DNA of 64,000 nucleotides from Bacillota bacterium (GTDB lineage: Bacteria > Bacillota > Limnochordia > Darwinibacteriales > DTU012): positions 1 through 64,000 of the forward strand of contig DUVS01000006.1 in assembly GCA_012840925.1 (NCBI GenBank), written 5' to 3'. The position numbers and the translations under genes are program-made. Shown here in pieces: positions 19,430 to 29,040 of the stretch; position 1 is the stretch's first letter, and each line of letters begins with the position of its first letter. Below the pieces are notes generated by a model. That model made no database searches, was not told the DNA's origin, and saw only the letters and a program-made list of their open reading frames with translations.

Positions 19430-20212
19430 TCATCGATTCCAATCACTTTGTCTTAATTCATTTACCGCGCTGCTTACCTCAAAGATAAACTCAGGAATGC
19501 CCAGGGCGGAAGGTGCAATGGCATTGATGTCAAAATAGATGATGATTCTGTTCTCACTGATATAGAACGACTGCAGGTTGATTAAATCCGACGGTTTGAT
19601 CTCACTGATAAAATACGCACCGGGGTTTTTCTTGATCTGGCTGTTAATTGTCTGTACCAAAATGTTTTTTTCCTGCTCAGTTGCGAACAAATCTTCAAAC
19701 TCAATGATTCTTCCTGTTGTCAAATCCACATTCACTGTCTCCATAAACTGGGAACGCTGATTGAGGCCAAAATCATGACTGAAGCGTACTGTCAGGCTCA
19801 AAATACCTCCTGAATTGTAATTCACCTTAAAGTCCACTTCCGTGTTTTGTTTTGGCCACTGCTGCACAGGTAAAGCGCTTTCCTGCAGTAACCTATTGGT
19901 ACTGGTCTCCACCTCATGATCAAAATGCAGGATACCATCATAGAACATACTGTTGATACGCTCATATAACTCCTGATCCTTAAGGCCGTGTACAACGGGA
20001 ATCGACAGGATACTTGAGTAAGCAGGGCTGACTCGTTCATAAACCCGGCTCAAAACCACCACATCAGTATTAGGGCGCCCACCAATAATCCGGTACCAGT
20101 ACGGATTAATTTGGTATTCTGCCAATACCGGATCTGTGGCCAAGCCGAAACTCGCAGCCGTGATCAAGAACATCGCAAAAATCACTGTTCCCTTACGCTT
20201 AGCGAGATACAC
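19430..20212 (-). CDS. Secreted DUF3298/DUF4163-type protein
   Basis: 260 residues from GTG 20212, preceded by GGGAGGG; the open frame to 20242 reads through that ribosome site. The N-terminus (KRK, then VIFAMFLITAASFGLA) is a signal peptide. The mature part resembles the pair of domains found in RsiV anti-sigma factors and PdaC deacetylases: INSMFYDGILHFDHEV near 100, LSLTVRFSHDFG near 150, VNVDLTTGRIIEFEDLF near 170 and FDINAIAPSALGIPEF near the end. Only the binding modules are present, with no enzyme or sigma-binding part, so it is probably an extracellular binding protein. Function unknown. Confidence 0.72.
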   Translation of the reverse strand: MYLAKRKGTVIFAMFLITAASFGLATDPVLAEYQINPYWYRIIGGRPNTDVVVLSRVYERVSPAYSSILSIPVVHGLKDQELYERINSMFYDGILHFDHEVETSTNRLLQESALPVQQWPKQNTEVDFKVNYNSGGILSLTVRFSHDFGLNQRSQFMETVNVDLTTGRIIEFEDLFATEQEKNILVQTINSQIKKNPGAYFISEIKPSDLINLQSFYISENRIIIYFDINAIAPSALGIPEFIFEVSSAVNELRQSDWNR

Positions 20213-20275
20213 TAAGATCCCTCCCGCTAACAGTAATCGCAACTAAAATCATTGTTGTGTCCGTAAACCAAGGCA

Positions 20276-22066
20276 CTAGTTTACCTCATTCTTGAGCTCA
20301 TTCAGAATCGGGATCGCTACCTCGATCAGATCAGGGTCAAACTGAATGCCAGCGTTCACCTGCAGCTCTTGAACAGCCTTCTCATGGTCGAAAGGCTTGC
20401 GGTAAGGGCGGTAGCCTGTCATGGCATCATAGGCGTCGGCAATTGCCAAAATGCGGCATTCAACAGGGATTTCCGTGCCCGCCAATCCTAGAGGATAGCC
20501 TTTGCCGTCCCAGCGTTCATGATGGCAGAGAATGAGGCGCGCGATCCCCGCCAGGTGAGGTGAAGCCGTAGCGATACGATAGCCTTTTTCCGGATGCTGT
20601 CTCATGACCTTAATCTCAGCTTCAGACAGCCTCCCTCTCTTGTTGAGAATACTGTCGGGAATACCTACTTTGCCGAGATCATGGACTTGCGCGAGCAAAG
20701 CCAAATCCGCCTGCTGCGTTTCAGAAAGCCCCAGCTTTTTGGCAATGGCAATACAAATTTTTTCGATCCGTGCTGCATGCCCGTGAGTAATATAATCGCG
20801 TTCGGCCAAAGCAGCAGTGAGGATTTTTACAATCTCCGATTTCATGCTGGCACTGCGGTAGAGTTTATCGTGGAGCATATTGTCATCGGCTCGTTTGTAC
20901 AGCTCAGTAAGTGTAGTGGATCCGTCAGATGCTGTGGCATGGCCCAGGGAGATGCTTAACGGCAAAGTAGGATTATCTTGGTTATAATGATCGATGGCAT
21001 TACGAACAGTTTCCACTAGGTTTGCCGTCCGCCTGCGGCCATAGTTAGGCAGGATCACCCCAAACTCATCGCCGCCCAACCGGGCGATCACTCCATTCTC
21101 CCCCACACAATCAGAGAGAATTTGGGCAAATGAACGCAACAGCTGGTCTCCACAGTGATGTCCCATACTGTCATTGATTATTTTTAGACCATCCAAGTCA
21201 GCCACCAATAATGATATGGGATATGCGTGAGCCTCAATCTCCTTGGCAATGTACTCTTCAAAATAGCTGCGGTTATATACTCCGGTGAGCACGTCGTGCA
21301 TGCTCAGGAATTCCAGACGCTGCTGATAGTCGATTCGCTCAGTAATATCTCGAACCAGACCACAAAAGCCGGTGATAACTCCACCGCTGTCTTTTATCAA
21401 CCTGATTGATGCTTCGGCGTAAAGGATCGAGCCGTCTTTACGCCGCATCTTTATGGTGTTGATTTTTCTGGACGACTTCTTCTCCCACACCGTGCGGAAA
21501 ATCCTGAATACCCTGCGCCGTTCCACACACAAAGAGAGCATATTGATCCCTGCCAGTTCACTGGATCCATAGCCCAGCAATTCATACAGGGATTGATTGC
21601 AGAACACAATTCTGCCCGCTATGTCAATTTCATAATATCCTTCCTGCATATTAGCGAGGATATCCCGGTATTTTCGTTCCGAAAGCAGCAGTGACTCCTT
21701 GATCTCTTTGCGGGTTAAGGCATCCTCAAGACTGCGGGCAAAGATGGTATAAAGCCTCTGTTTTTGGATGGACACCGGTTCCTTTTGCTCCAGGTATAGA
21801 TAACCAGGGGCGTTAGTAAAGCGATGCAGGTAGCTGTTAGGTTTGGAATGTTCAATAACAGCGAAAGGATCTTCGTGCCACATGAATCCCCAACAGCCAT
21901 TACAACTAGCGAGCACTGGATTGTCCAGAGAAAGGATCAGTTTCTGAACTCCAAGCAGCCGGCTGGCCTTTTCGATTACCTGCTGAAACAGATCATCTCC
22001 CGGTAATTCACTGTCAAAGGCCGAGATGTCCAGAATCTGAAGCAATTCGTAGGCGTGCACGCTCAT
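20276..22066 (-). CDS. PAS-GGDEF-HD-GYP cyclic-di-GMP enzyme
   Basis: 596 residues. Order: an N-terminal region of about 120 residues that may be a GAF-like sensor, a PAS domain (DILANMQEGYYEIDIAGRI near 135, with the PAC end GFCGLVRDITER), a diguanylate cyclase domain with intact RLGGDEFGVIL near 340, and an HD-GYP phosphodiesterase domain with HDLGKVGIPD and HHERWDGKGYP near 480-530. I see no RxxD inhibition site before the cyclase motif. No membrane segment. Both catalytic motifs look active, so it may make and break cyclic-di-GMP. It overlaps the FIST gene by four bases (ATGA), so the pair is translationally coupled. Confidence 0.9.
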   Translation of the reverse strand: MSVHAYELLQILDISAFDSELPGDDLFQQVIEKASRLLGVQKLILSLDNPVLASCNGCWGFMWHEDPFAVIEHSKPNSYLHRFTNAPGYLYLEQKEPVSIQKQRLYTIFARSLEDALTRKEIKESLLLSERKYRDILANMQEGYYEIDIAGRIVFCNQSLYELLGYGSSELAGINMLSLCVERRRVFRIFRTVWEKKSSRKINTIKMRRKDGSILYAEASIRLIKDSGGVITGFCGLVRDITERIDYQQRLEFLSMHDVLTGVYNRSYFEEYIAKEIEAHAYPISLLVADLDGLKIINDSMGHHCGDQLLRSFAQILSDCVGENGVIARLGGDEFGVILPNYGRRRTANLVETVRNAIDHYNQDNPTLPLSISLGHATASDGSTTLTELYKRADDNMLHDKLYRSASMKSEIVKILTAALAERDYITHGHAARIEKICIAIAKKLGLSETQQADLALLAQVHDLGKVGIPDSILNKRGRLSEAEIKVMRQHPEKGYRIATASPHLAGIARLILCHHERWDGKGYPLGLAGTEIPVECRILAIADAYDAMTGYRPYRKPFDHEKAVQELQVNAGIQFDPDLIEVAIPILNELKNEVN

Positions 22067-23163
22067 GGCTTAACACCCCCAATGGTGACAGATAGCGCAC
22101 TATTGTGGAACAGAGGAATTCCTAAAGCACTGTCGATCTGGCCAAACGACAGCACTCCCACTGCAGGTAGGTTTCTTAAGGTGCGAAAGATATTACGCGA
22201 TTCTTGGACAAAGTTTTCCTTAAGCAAGAGCTCTCGGGCTATACCATCGAACAAAACCGCGAATTGAGGGCATGGATGTTGATGTAAAGCCTCATCTGTG
22301 ATTCGTTTGGCAATTGCCGGCAGGGCCGGAATACTGGTCGTCATCAAGGTCACCATTGATTTTGAAGGAATGGCAGTAACACAGTGCAGAGTCTCCTCCT
22401 CACTGCGCATGATGTTGCGGACAATATACTCGCCATTGCCACAAGGAATTCCCAGCTGATAGTTGAATCCAATCATCTCCGCGTCGCCTTTGGCCACCTG
22501 ATGGATGGCGTTACTAAAGCGAGAGGCCGCCGGCTGCCCGTCTAACTCATAGATGCGGTTGCCTTCAGTCCGGGTAACTAACATCGGTTCGCCAAAGGGG
22601 ATCCACCCATGACCGATTCCATGGGTGAAATGGAGATCTTTGATTAATGCCACTGCAACTCCGTCATCGCTATGGCCTTCCTCGGTAAACTGAATCCCCG
22701 TACCAGCCCCAAAATATTGAAACTGAGGCCCAAGCCGGGAGTAGACACCGCGGATCAAAGCACCAAGCCGTTGATTCTTCACATTAGGCAAGATCATCAC
22801 CGTACTGGGATGATCTTCATCTTGGACAAGGGCTATCCCCGCAGTTTGTCCTACATCATAAGCTCGCTGCCCGTCAATGGATACCAACTTGGTGCGGGCT
22901 GTTATCCCGTAGAGTGACAAGGCCGTCACTCCCAGGCGGTAAACCTGCTGCTCAGTAAAGATTCCGGCAACAGATCCGCCAATAAACGAACTGCCAGCCA
23001 GCATGCCATTGGCTGCCTGCCATATAGCATCAGGATCATATTTGCCGGCATAGAAGATCACAGTCAAGTCAGGAAGCCGCGCATCATTAAGACTCTGTGC
23101 CAATGCATCCAAAACAGCAGCTTTTGGATCTTGATTTTGACTGATACCAATCCCAATCTGCAT
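22063..23163 (-). CDS. FIST-domain sensor protein
   Basis: 366 residues of FIST N plus FIST C domains, a cytoplasmic sensor module thought to bind small ligands such as amino acids. Recognisable stretches are DLTVIFYAGKYDP near 33, AGSSFIGGSVAGIF near 55, QYFGAGTGIQFTEEG near 150, GHGWIPFGEPMLVTR near 185 and the C-domain FDGIARELLL and VLSFGQID. There is no signal peptide. GGGAG precedes ATG 23163. Coupled by a four-base overlap to the cyclic-di-GMP enzyme at 20276, which suggests that FIST ligand binding controls that enzyme. Confidence 0.87.
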   Translation of the reverse strand: MQIGIGISQNQDPKAAVLDALAQSLNDARLPDLTVIFYAGKYDPDAIWQAANGMLAGSSFIGGSVAGIFTEQQVYRLGVTALSLYGITARTKLVSIDGQRAYDVGQTAGIALVQDEDHPSTVMILPNVKNQRLGALIRGVYSRLGPQFQYFGAGTGIQFTEEGHSDDGVAVALIKDLHFTHGIGHGWIPFGEPMLVTRTEGNRIYELDGQPAASRFSNAIHQVAKGDAEMIGFNYQLGIPCGNGEYIVRNIMRSEEETLHCVTAIPSKSMVTLMTTSIPALPAIAKRITDEALHQHPCPQFAVLFDGIARELLLKENFVQESRNIFRTLRNLPAVGVLSFGQIDSALGIPLFHNSALSVTIGGVKP

Positions 23164-23242
23164 CGCTAATCTCCCTTGATAACCTTGGGGTTGTCCCCTT
23201 TACACAGTTCTCCTCCAGAACTGTGATTTCCTGCACACGAAA

Positions 23243-23265
23243 ATAACCCCTTGAAACAAGGGGTT
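23243..23265 (-). terminator. Hairpin after araA
   Basis: AACCCCTTG and CAAGGGGTT pair around three bases; on the minus strand ATTTT follows. It lies 18 bases after the araA stop and is a plausible, rather small terminator separating araA from the FIST gene. Confidence 0.7.
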
Positions 23266-23282
23266 ACTGTGCAACTTTGTAT

Positions 23283-24770
23283 TTATCCGAAGTAAGCTTG
23301 GTTCCACCGCAGTTCTTTCTTGAACTGGTTTAGATCTGTATGTTCATCGATGACCAAGCATTCAATTCCTGCAATTTCGGCAAAATCAATCATGTGCTGT
23401 GCCGTCAAGGCCTGGCTGAAACTGGTATGGTGGGCTCCGCCGGCCAGAATCCAAGCTGCAGCAGCTGTAGGCAGATTCGGCTTCGGAATCCACAAAGCCC
23501 TGGCCACAGGCAGTTTGGGCAAGGCTTCGGCTTCTACAACTTCTACTTCATTTACAATCATCCGGAAACGATGCCCAAGATCAACCAGAGTAACAGCAAC
23601 TGCCGGCCCGGGCGGTGCAGCAAAGATCGAACGTACGGGATCTGCTTTTCCGCCAATCGAAAGCTGGTGTATTTCCAGAACCGGCTGTTCAGCAGCGAGC
23701 GTCTCGCAAACCTCAAGCATATGAGCACCGAGAATTTTCATATTCCCAGGTTCCAAATGATAGGTGTAATCTTCCATGAATGAGGTGCCGCCACGTAAAC
23801 CGCTGGCCATTACTTTCATAGCCCGCAGTAGGGCTGCTGTCTTCCAGTCACCTTCGGCGCCAAATCCATAGCCTTGCTTCATCAACCGCTGCACTGCCAA
23901 CCCTGGTAACTGCGGCAGTCCATGTAAGTTTTCAAAAGTGGTTGTAAAACCGGTATATCCACCTTGGCGCAGGGATTTTTCTATGGCCAGCTCAATCTTG
24001 GCCTGTACAACCAGTGCATCCCGCTGATCCCCGCCTGGTTTGAGGCAATCCATCATGGGGTATGCCCGGTCATATTCATCGAGTAGTGTTTGAACTTCAC
24101 CATCGCCAACCTGGTTGTAAAGGGCTGTGAGATCGCCAAGGCCGTAACCATCAACGGCAAAACCAAACTGGACTTGGGTGCTAACCTTGTTGCCTTCAGT
24201 GACTGCCACTTCCCGCATATTATCGCCAAACCTGGCAATCTTGGTATGCTGCCACTCGTGCCATCCAAGGGCTGCCCGCATCCAACCGCCTAGCTGCAGC
24301 TGAATCTCAGGATCCTGCCAGTAGCCTACAATGACCTTCCGATCAATACCCAGGCGGGTAACAATAAAGCCAAATTCACGGTCCCCATGGGCAGATTGGT
24401 TCAAATTCATGAAATCCATGTCAATTTCCTGCCAAGGAATATCCCGGTTGAACTGAGTGTGAAGATGCACCAACGGTTTTTGCAGTCTTTTCAGGCCATT
24501 GATCCACATTTTCGCAGGTGAAAAAGTATGCATCCAGGCAATCAGCCCGATACAGTTGTCAGTACTGTTTGCCTCCAGGCAGATCTTGGTGATGGTCTCA
24601 GCGGTGGTAAGCACTGGTTTGAACACGATACGGCAGGGAACATGCTGATTGTCATTTAGCTGATCAACCATGACACGGGAATGTTCCGCCACCCGCCTTA
24701 AAGTTTCATCGCCATAGAGATGTTGACTTCCAGTAACAAACCACACTTCATATTGCTTTAAATCAAACAT
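23283..24770 (-). CDS. araA: L-arabinose isomerase
   Basis: 495 residues, normal length, converting L-arabinose to L-ribulose. Family marks: YEVWFVTGSQHLYGDETL at the N-terminus, CIGLIAWMHTFSPAKMWI near 95, the metal-binding Glu and His in FTTTFENLHGLPQLPG near 305, and SFMEDYTYHLEPGN near 350. AAGGAGG precedes ATG 24770. It overlaps the end of the MMPL gene by eight bases and is the last gene of an operon starting with the GH43 gene at 30568. araB and araD lie 8 kb away on the same strand, beyond birA-bioY. Confidence 0.97.
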   Translation of the reverse strand: MFDLKQYEVWFVTGSQHLYGDETLRRVAEHSRVMVDQLNDNQHVPCRIVFKPVLTTAETITKICLEANSTDNCIGLIAWMHTFSPAKMWINGLKRLQKPLVHLHTQFNRDIPWQEIDMDFMNLNQSAHGDREFGFIVTRLGIDRKVIVGYWQDPEIQLQLGGWMRAALGWHEWQHTKIARFGDNMREVAVTEGNKVSTQVQFGFAVDGYGLGDLTALYNQVGDGEVQTLLDEYDRAYPMMDCLKPGGDQRDALVVQAKIELAIEKSLRQGGYTGFTTTFENLHGLPQLPGLAVQRLMKQGYGFGAEGDWKTAALLRAMKVMASGLRGGTSFMEDYTYHLEPGNMKILGAHMLEVCETLAAEQPVLEIHQLSIGGKADPVRSIFAAPPGPAVAVTLVDLGHRFRMIVNEVEVVEAEALPKLPVARALWIPKPNLPTAAAAWILAGGAHHTSFSQALTAQHMIDFAEIAGIECLVIDEHTDLNQFKKELRWNQAYFG

Positions 24771-27039
24771 GATAGTTCCTCCTTGGAAGTTTATTTCTCA
24801 ATGCCTGCAGCATTGCCGGCAGCACCGTCACTGTGGCAATACAGCTAATGGCCATGGCTAAAGCCATGAGCACACCAAACATCGATAACGTGGAAAATAT
24901 GGAAAAACACAGCATCAGGAACCCGGCGATCAGAGTACCCGCATTAATTACAATGGCATGGCCCGCAGTACTGATACTGATCTCACAGGCGGTTGTAATA
25001 TCGCGGCCAGCCTTGACTTCGTTGTGGACTCGGCTGATAAAGTGAATCGAATAATCGATACCCATACCGATGGCGATACTGCCAATCAGTACTGTTGCTG
25101 CATCCAAGGGAAAGCCAAACCAACCCATGATCCCAAAGTTGACCACAATAGTGAACACCAAAGGAATCATGGACAACAATCCCTCTGAAACGGAACAGGT
25201 GAAAATAATCAAAAGCGCCAATACTGCCACCAATGACGCCAGAGTACTAGAGACTTGGCTCTCTGAAAACCGCTGCATATGATGCTGAACGATTTTGGGC
25301 AATCCCGTTACAATAACCGAAACTCCTTCAGGCACCTGCTCATTAAGGCCGGCTTCCAGTTCTACCAGAGTTTTTGCCAGCTGAGTGGTGTTGGAGCTTC
25401 TCAGCCAGGCATAGATCATGACTTTTTGCTGTTGATTTCTGCTCACATAGACGCTTGTTAGATTTTGAGGCAGATACTGATAAGCCATGGGAACCAAATT
25501 GGCATGCAGCTCACCATCAGGACTGACATCCCGGGCGATTGATGCCATCGAAGATGTATGGCTGACCAGAGGAAATGTCTGGGCATACTGCTCAAGCTGA
25601 TCCACCAGCGGGATAAACTCTGGGTTAATGCCACCACGGGGTTGGTTGGTATCGACTACGATTAACACCTGCTGGTAGCCTCCAAAATACTCCTCATAAA
25701 CACGGATTCCTTCGGATACGGCGCTCGAGCGACGAAAATAGCGGGCAATATTGGCTTCCACGGTAATCCTTCCCAGACCCAATACCATGACTAGAATAAT
25801 TGCCACTCCCACTATGGCTACCAGCGTACTGTGATTCATAATCCATTTGGCAATCCTGCCCAGAAGAACTGTATCCAAATGAGTCATGCGCCGGGAGCTG
25901 ACCCATTTGCTTTTGGGAACCGGGAAAACTGCCAACAAAGCTGGAATGCCAACCACCGTGAACAAATAAGTAACCATGACACCAATGGCAGAAAATGTGC
26001 CGAAATCTTTTACCGGGATCACTGTTGAGGTCCGCAGGGAAAACAGACCAACAGCTGTTGTCAGTGCAGTCATGGTGCAAGGTGGAACCATCAGTTCCAT
26101 GGTGAAAATAATGGCCCGGGCTTTGTTGACCGTGTCGGTTTGATCTAGCTCCTCCCGATACTTATGCAAAACATGGATTCCTGATGCCGAACCCACCACA
26201 ATGATGATTACCGGCAGCACCACACTGACGATAGTCAGGGGGTATCCCAACCAGGCCATCAGCCCCATACACACTACCAGTGCCACAAGAACAGTCGCCC
26301 CTGGAATCAGAAAACCTAGCAAACTGCGAAAACTGAGGATAAAAACCACGACCACGACAAAAGCAGCCAGTGGAAATAGAAGCAGCACATCTCTCCTGAT
26401 GCTTTGATCCATGGCATGGGCTAAGTAGCATGTCCCGGTCATATTGAACTGGCCTTCGCCCCATTGTTCGTTTAAGATCTGCTCAATCTGTTTCACAGCT
26501 GCCTTACCCCGGCTGCTGTAGCTGCCCCAAATATAAACTTCGAGCAGCATTGCTTCGCTGTTGTCACTAATCATGCGCTTGCCGATAGGGCTTTGAGCGA
26601 GACGCTGCCGGAACTGCTCCACCTCGGAAGCTGAAGTTGGGATCTGAGGTGCAACGGGAATGGCTTGTACAAAAAGTCCGGTAAATGCATAGTAAGACAT
26701 ATCAAACGGGCTGACAACCTCAATGACATCTTTTAGCCGGCGGATTGAATCGAGCACATCTGCTGCTCTCTGCAAAACCGCAGGGTCATCCATATCTCCA
26801 CGCAAGACCAGGTATAGTGGATCACCTACTGTGAAATCTCTGGCAGCGGTTTCAATCTCCCTTGTGTCTCCTTCACTTCCTGTGGTCAGCTTGGTCACAT
26901 CCGTATCAATGTACAGTTTTGGCAATTGATAACTAAAGAAAGCAATCACCAGTACGAAAAAGAGAATAACAATCCACGGATACTTGACTGCAAAGCCTGG
27001 TAACATCTTTTTGAACAAATTTTTCATCCATTGTACCAT
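24763..27039 (-). CDS. MMPL/RND-family membrane transporter
   Basis: 758 residues from ATG 27039, with GGAAG at a suitable distance; an in-frame TTG at 27045 is too close to it. Two repeats, each a membrane helix, a large extracellular domain and a five- or six-helix sterol-sensing-like bundle (LLLFPLAAFVVVVVFILSF; later IAIGMGIDYSIHFISR, the conserved acidic transport helix). The first residues are basic and then hydrophobic (WIVILFFVLVIAFFSY). Such proteins move lipids or hydrophobic molecules out using the proton gradient. Its place inside an arabinan operon, overlapping araA, is unexpected; it may simply share the transcript. Confidence 0.88.
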   Translation of the reverse strand: MVQWMKNLFKKMLPGFAVKYPWIVILFFVLVIAFFSYQLPKLYIDTDVTKLTTGSEGDTREIETAARDFTVGDPLYLVLRGDMDDPAVLQRAADVLDSIRRLKDVIEVVSPFDMSYYAFTGLFVQAIPVAPQIPTSASEVEQFRQRLAQSPIGKRMISDNSEAMLLEVYIWGSYSSRGKAAVKQIEQILNEQWGEGQFNMTGTCYLAHAMDQSIRRDVLLLFPLAAFVVVVVFILSFRSLLGFLIPGATVLVALVVCMGLMAWLGYPLTIVSVVLPVIIIVVGSASGIHVLHKYREELDQTDTVNKARAIIFTMELMVPPCTMTALTTAVGLFSLRTSTVIPVKDFGTFSAIGVMVTYLFTVVGIPALLAVFPVPKSKWVSSRRMTHLDTVLLGRIAKWIMNHSTLVAIVGVAIILVMVLGLGRITVEANIARYFRRSSAVSEGIRVYEEYFGGYQQVLIVVDTNQPRGGINPEFIPLVDQLEQYAQTFPLVSHTSSMASIARDVSPDGELHANLVPMAYQYLPQNLTSVYVSRNQQQKVMIYAWLRSSNTTQLAKTLVELEAGLNEQVPEGVSVIVTGLPKIVQHHMQRFSESQVSSTLASLVAVLALLIIFTCSVSEGLLSMIPLVFTIVVNFGIMGWFGFPLDAATVLIGSIAIGMGIDYSIHFISRVHNEVKAGRDITTACEISISTAGHAIVINAGTLIAGFLMLCFSIFSTLSMFGVLMALAMAISCIATVTVLPAMLQALRNKLPRRNYHV

Positions 27040-27093
27040 TTTCAACTTCCTTCGATCCCTTTCTTCTCTCCCAATATAGTTCCTAGGCTTGGA

Positions 27094-29040
27094 TCAGCTT
27101 TCCTCCAAATCTGGCAAAGAGATCTGCGCCCGGTAATTGGACATGTTATAGTCCGGCTGCCGTATAGGCCGGTAGCAGTCTGGCGGCCCAGGCCGATCCT
27201 GGGTATAAATCCAAATCGAATTCTGATCCCAGACCAGAATTTCGTCTCTGGCATCACCAACCAAGTCAACAGGCTCATAACACAAACTAGGGTGGCCGTC
27301 ATCGGGAAAGACGACAACCCGGTCAAAATCGTAGTCGATCATTCCTCCCTCGGTGGGATGTCCAGATATCAACAGCAATTCGTTGCCGGAACCATCCCAG
27401 TTAACTGGCGACAAGGCTGTTCCTCTTGGGGCAATCAGCTCTTTGCGCCGCAGTATATTACCCTCGGCATCGAAAAAGATAATGATGCCAGGATTACCCC
27501 AAAATGTCACCGTGGCGATTTGCAGCCCCTGGTGCATACCCTTAAACTGGGCAACAGTTGCGGTTTGGCTGTGTCCCACATCGCAGTGCTTTAAAATCTG
27601 GCCCGACTTGTCAACCCAGTACATTCCTTCATCACTGGCGGCAATGATCAACTGCCACTCCCGGCCACCGTTGAACTTGCCGATAGCAACACCATCGGCA
27701 TGATCACCAATATCCAAAGACCACAAAACCTTCCCGTCATGATCTAGCAAGGTGTAACCGATGAGAATCTCGTCCTTGCCGTCTTGGTCAATATCACAGA
27801 CCATCGGATAATGGCCGCAGTTGCCCTGATGGTGCCAAATCAGCTTTAAATCCCAAGTGTACGCCCAGATATTGTTGTACCGGTCTTTGATCAGCAAATC
27901 CTGATCCCGTCCGGTACCGGACAGGTCACAGAAATACAGTGAATCACCACAGATTCGATCATACTGATCCTCCGGCATCCTGGGCCCTTGATGTGGCGGT
28001 GCTTTTGGCGTGGGAGCCGAATATTTCAGCTCCCCCGTTGCGCCATCAACCACATATATCCGAAAGTCCTTGCAGAAAATCACTTCCTGGCGGCCATCCT
28101 GATCCAGATCGTGAATCTGGAACGGCAAATCATTAGAAACCAATGCATTGTCAGGGTTTGGTTCACCGTATTGCCACAGCATATTGCCATCGAGATCTAT
28201 CGCCGTCAAACAGCTGATTTCGCTGAAATTATCTCCCCTGACCCGGCGTATGTTCTGCGCCAGCAGGATTTCTTTGCGGCCATCACCGTTAAGATCTCCA
28301 AAACGAATGCTCTTGCCGGCTCCGAAACCGGGAGTCTTGATTACTTTCCACAACCGGGGTTGTGGATACGAGTTTCTTTTGTGCTGCTCCCTTCTTGATT
28401 GAGTCTCGAGCCTCTGGTTGCAGGCTTGCAGTGCTTGTGCATCCATCTGTACCTCAAGTGGGCCAAAACGTACTGGATGCGTACCTGCAAAGCCAACTCT
28501 GCCCCACTCATAAGTGGAATCAACCGCCCGCAGTTGGTACTCGCCGACAAACACTTCTAGATGCGGCCCTCTGGCTGTCAGCTTGACATCGTAGTATTGG
28601 TCGCAGTTTAAATCAACTGCAACCTCCGCCAACACCTGTATCTGGCCGTCATTGCGGACAATGAGTTTCAGACGGGAGCAATCATACCACAGGGCATAGT
28701 AGTGCCTGCTGGTTTCATAGCGAAAGATAACGCCAAATTCGCCTCTGGTGGTAATAGGACGGAATTTGGTGTTCAGGGTGAAATCATTCCATTCCTCACC
28801 GGTAATGATCATTGGCAGAGCTCTTTGGCGGACGCTGGCCAGTTCCAACACCTTTTGCCCATCTTCGGTAGTGATGATCCATGACGGGTTGCCCCGCCAG
28901 GAGTGGTGCACAGTTGTGGCATTCCAATTGCCGGTTTCACCCTCAAGCTCAGGCCAGTGGTATTCTCCCAGGGCAGAATAGTCCTGGGGAAAGGCGCCTA
29001 CCGGCAAAGTGCTGTAATCCTCATACCAGATCCGCTCCAC
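27094..29040 (-). CDS. FG-GAP/VCBS beta-propeller protein with ConA-like N-terminal domain
   Basis: 648 residues from GTG 29040, chosen because AAGGAGGGG lies six bases upstream inside the GH43 gene. Residues about 55-220 look like a LamG/DUF1080-type beta-sandwich (WNDFTLNTKFRPITTRGEFG, YYALWYDCSRLKL). The remainder carries repeated propeller blades with calcium-type loops: DLNGDGRKEI, DLDQDGRQEV, DIDQDGKDEI, WDGSGNELLL, DLVGDARDEIL. The arrangement recalls rhamnogalacturonan lyases of family PL11 but I cannot see their catalytic residues, so no activity is claimed. No signal peptide, so it would stay in the cytoplasm with the GH43 enzyme. It overlaps that gene by 20 bases. Confidence 0.7.
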   Translation of the reverse strand: MERIWYEDYSTLPVGAFPQDYSALGEYHWPELEGETGNWNATTVHHSWRGNPSWIITTEDGQKVLELASVRQRALPMIITGEEWNDFTLNTKFRPITTRGEFGVIFRYETSRHYYALWYDCSRLKLIVRNDGQIQVLAEVAVDLNCDQYYDVKLTARGPHLEVFVGEYQLRAVDSTYEWGRVGFAGTHPVRFGPLEVQMDAQALQACNQRLETQSRREQHKRNSYPQPRLWKVIKTPGFGAGKSIRFGDLNGDGRKEILLAQNIRRVRGDNFSEISCLTAIDLDGNMLWQYGEPNPDNALVSNDLPFQIHDLDQDGRQEVIFCKDFRIYVVDGATGELKYSAPTPKAPPHQGPRMPEDQYDRICGDSLYFCDLSGTGRDQDLLIKDRYNNIWAYTWDLKLIWHHQGNCGHYPMVCDIDQDGKDEILIGYTLLDHDGKVLWSLDIGDHADGVAIGKFNGGREWQLIIAASDEGMYWVDKSGQILKHCDVGHSQTATVAQFKGMHQGLQIATVTFWGNPGIIIFFDAEGNILRRKELIAPRGTALSPVNWDGSGNELLLISGHPTEGGMIDYDFDRVVVFPDDGHPSLCYEPVDLVGDARDEILVWDQNSIWIYTQDRPGPPDCYRPIRQPDYNMSNYRAQISLPDLEES

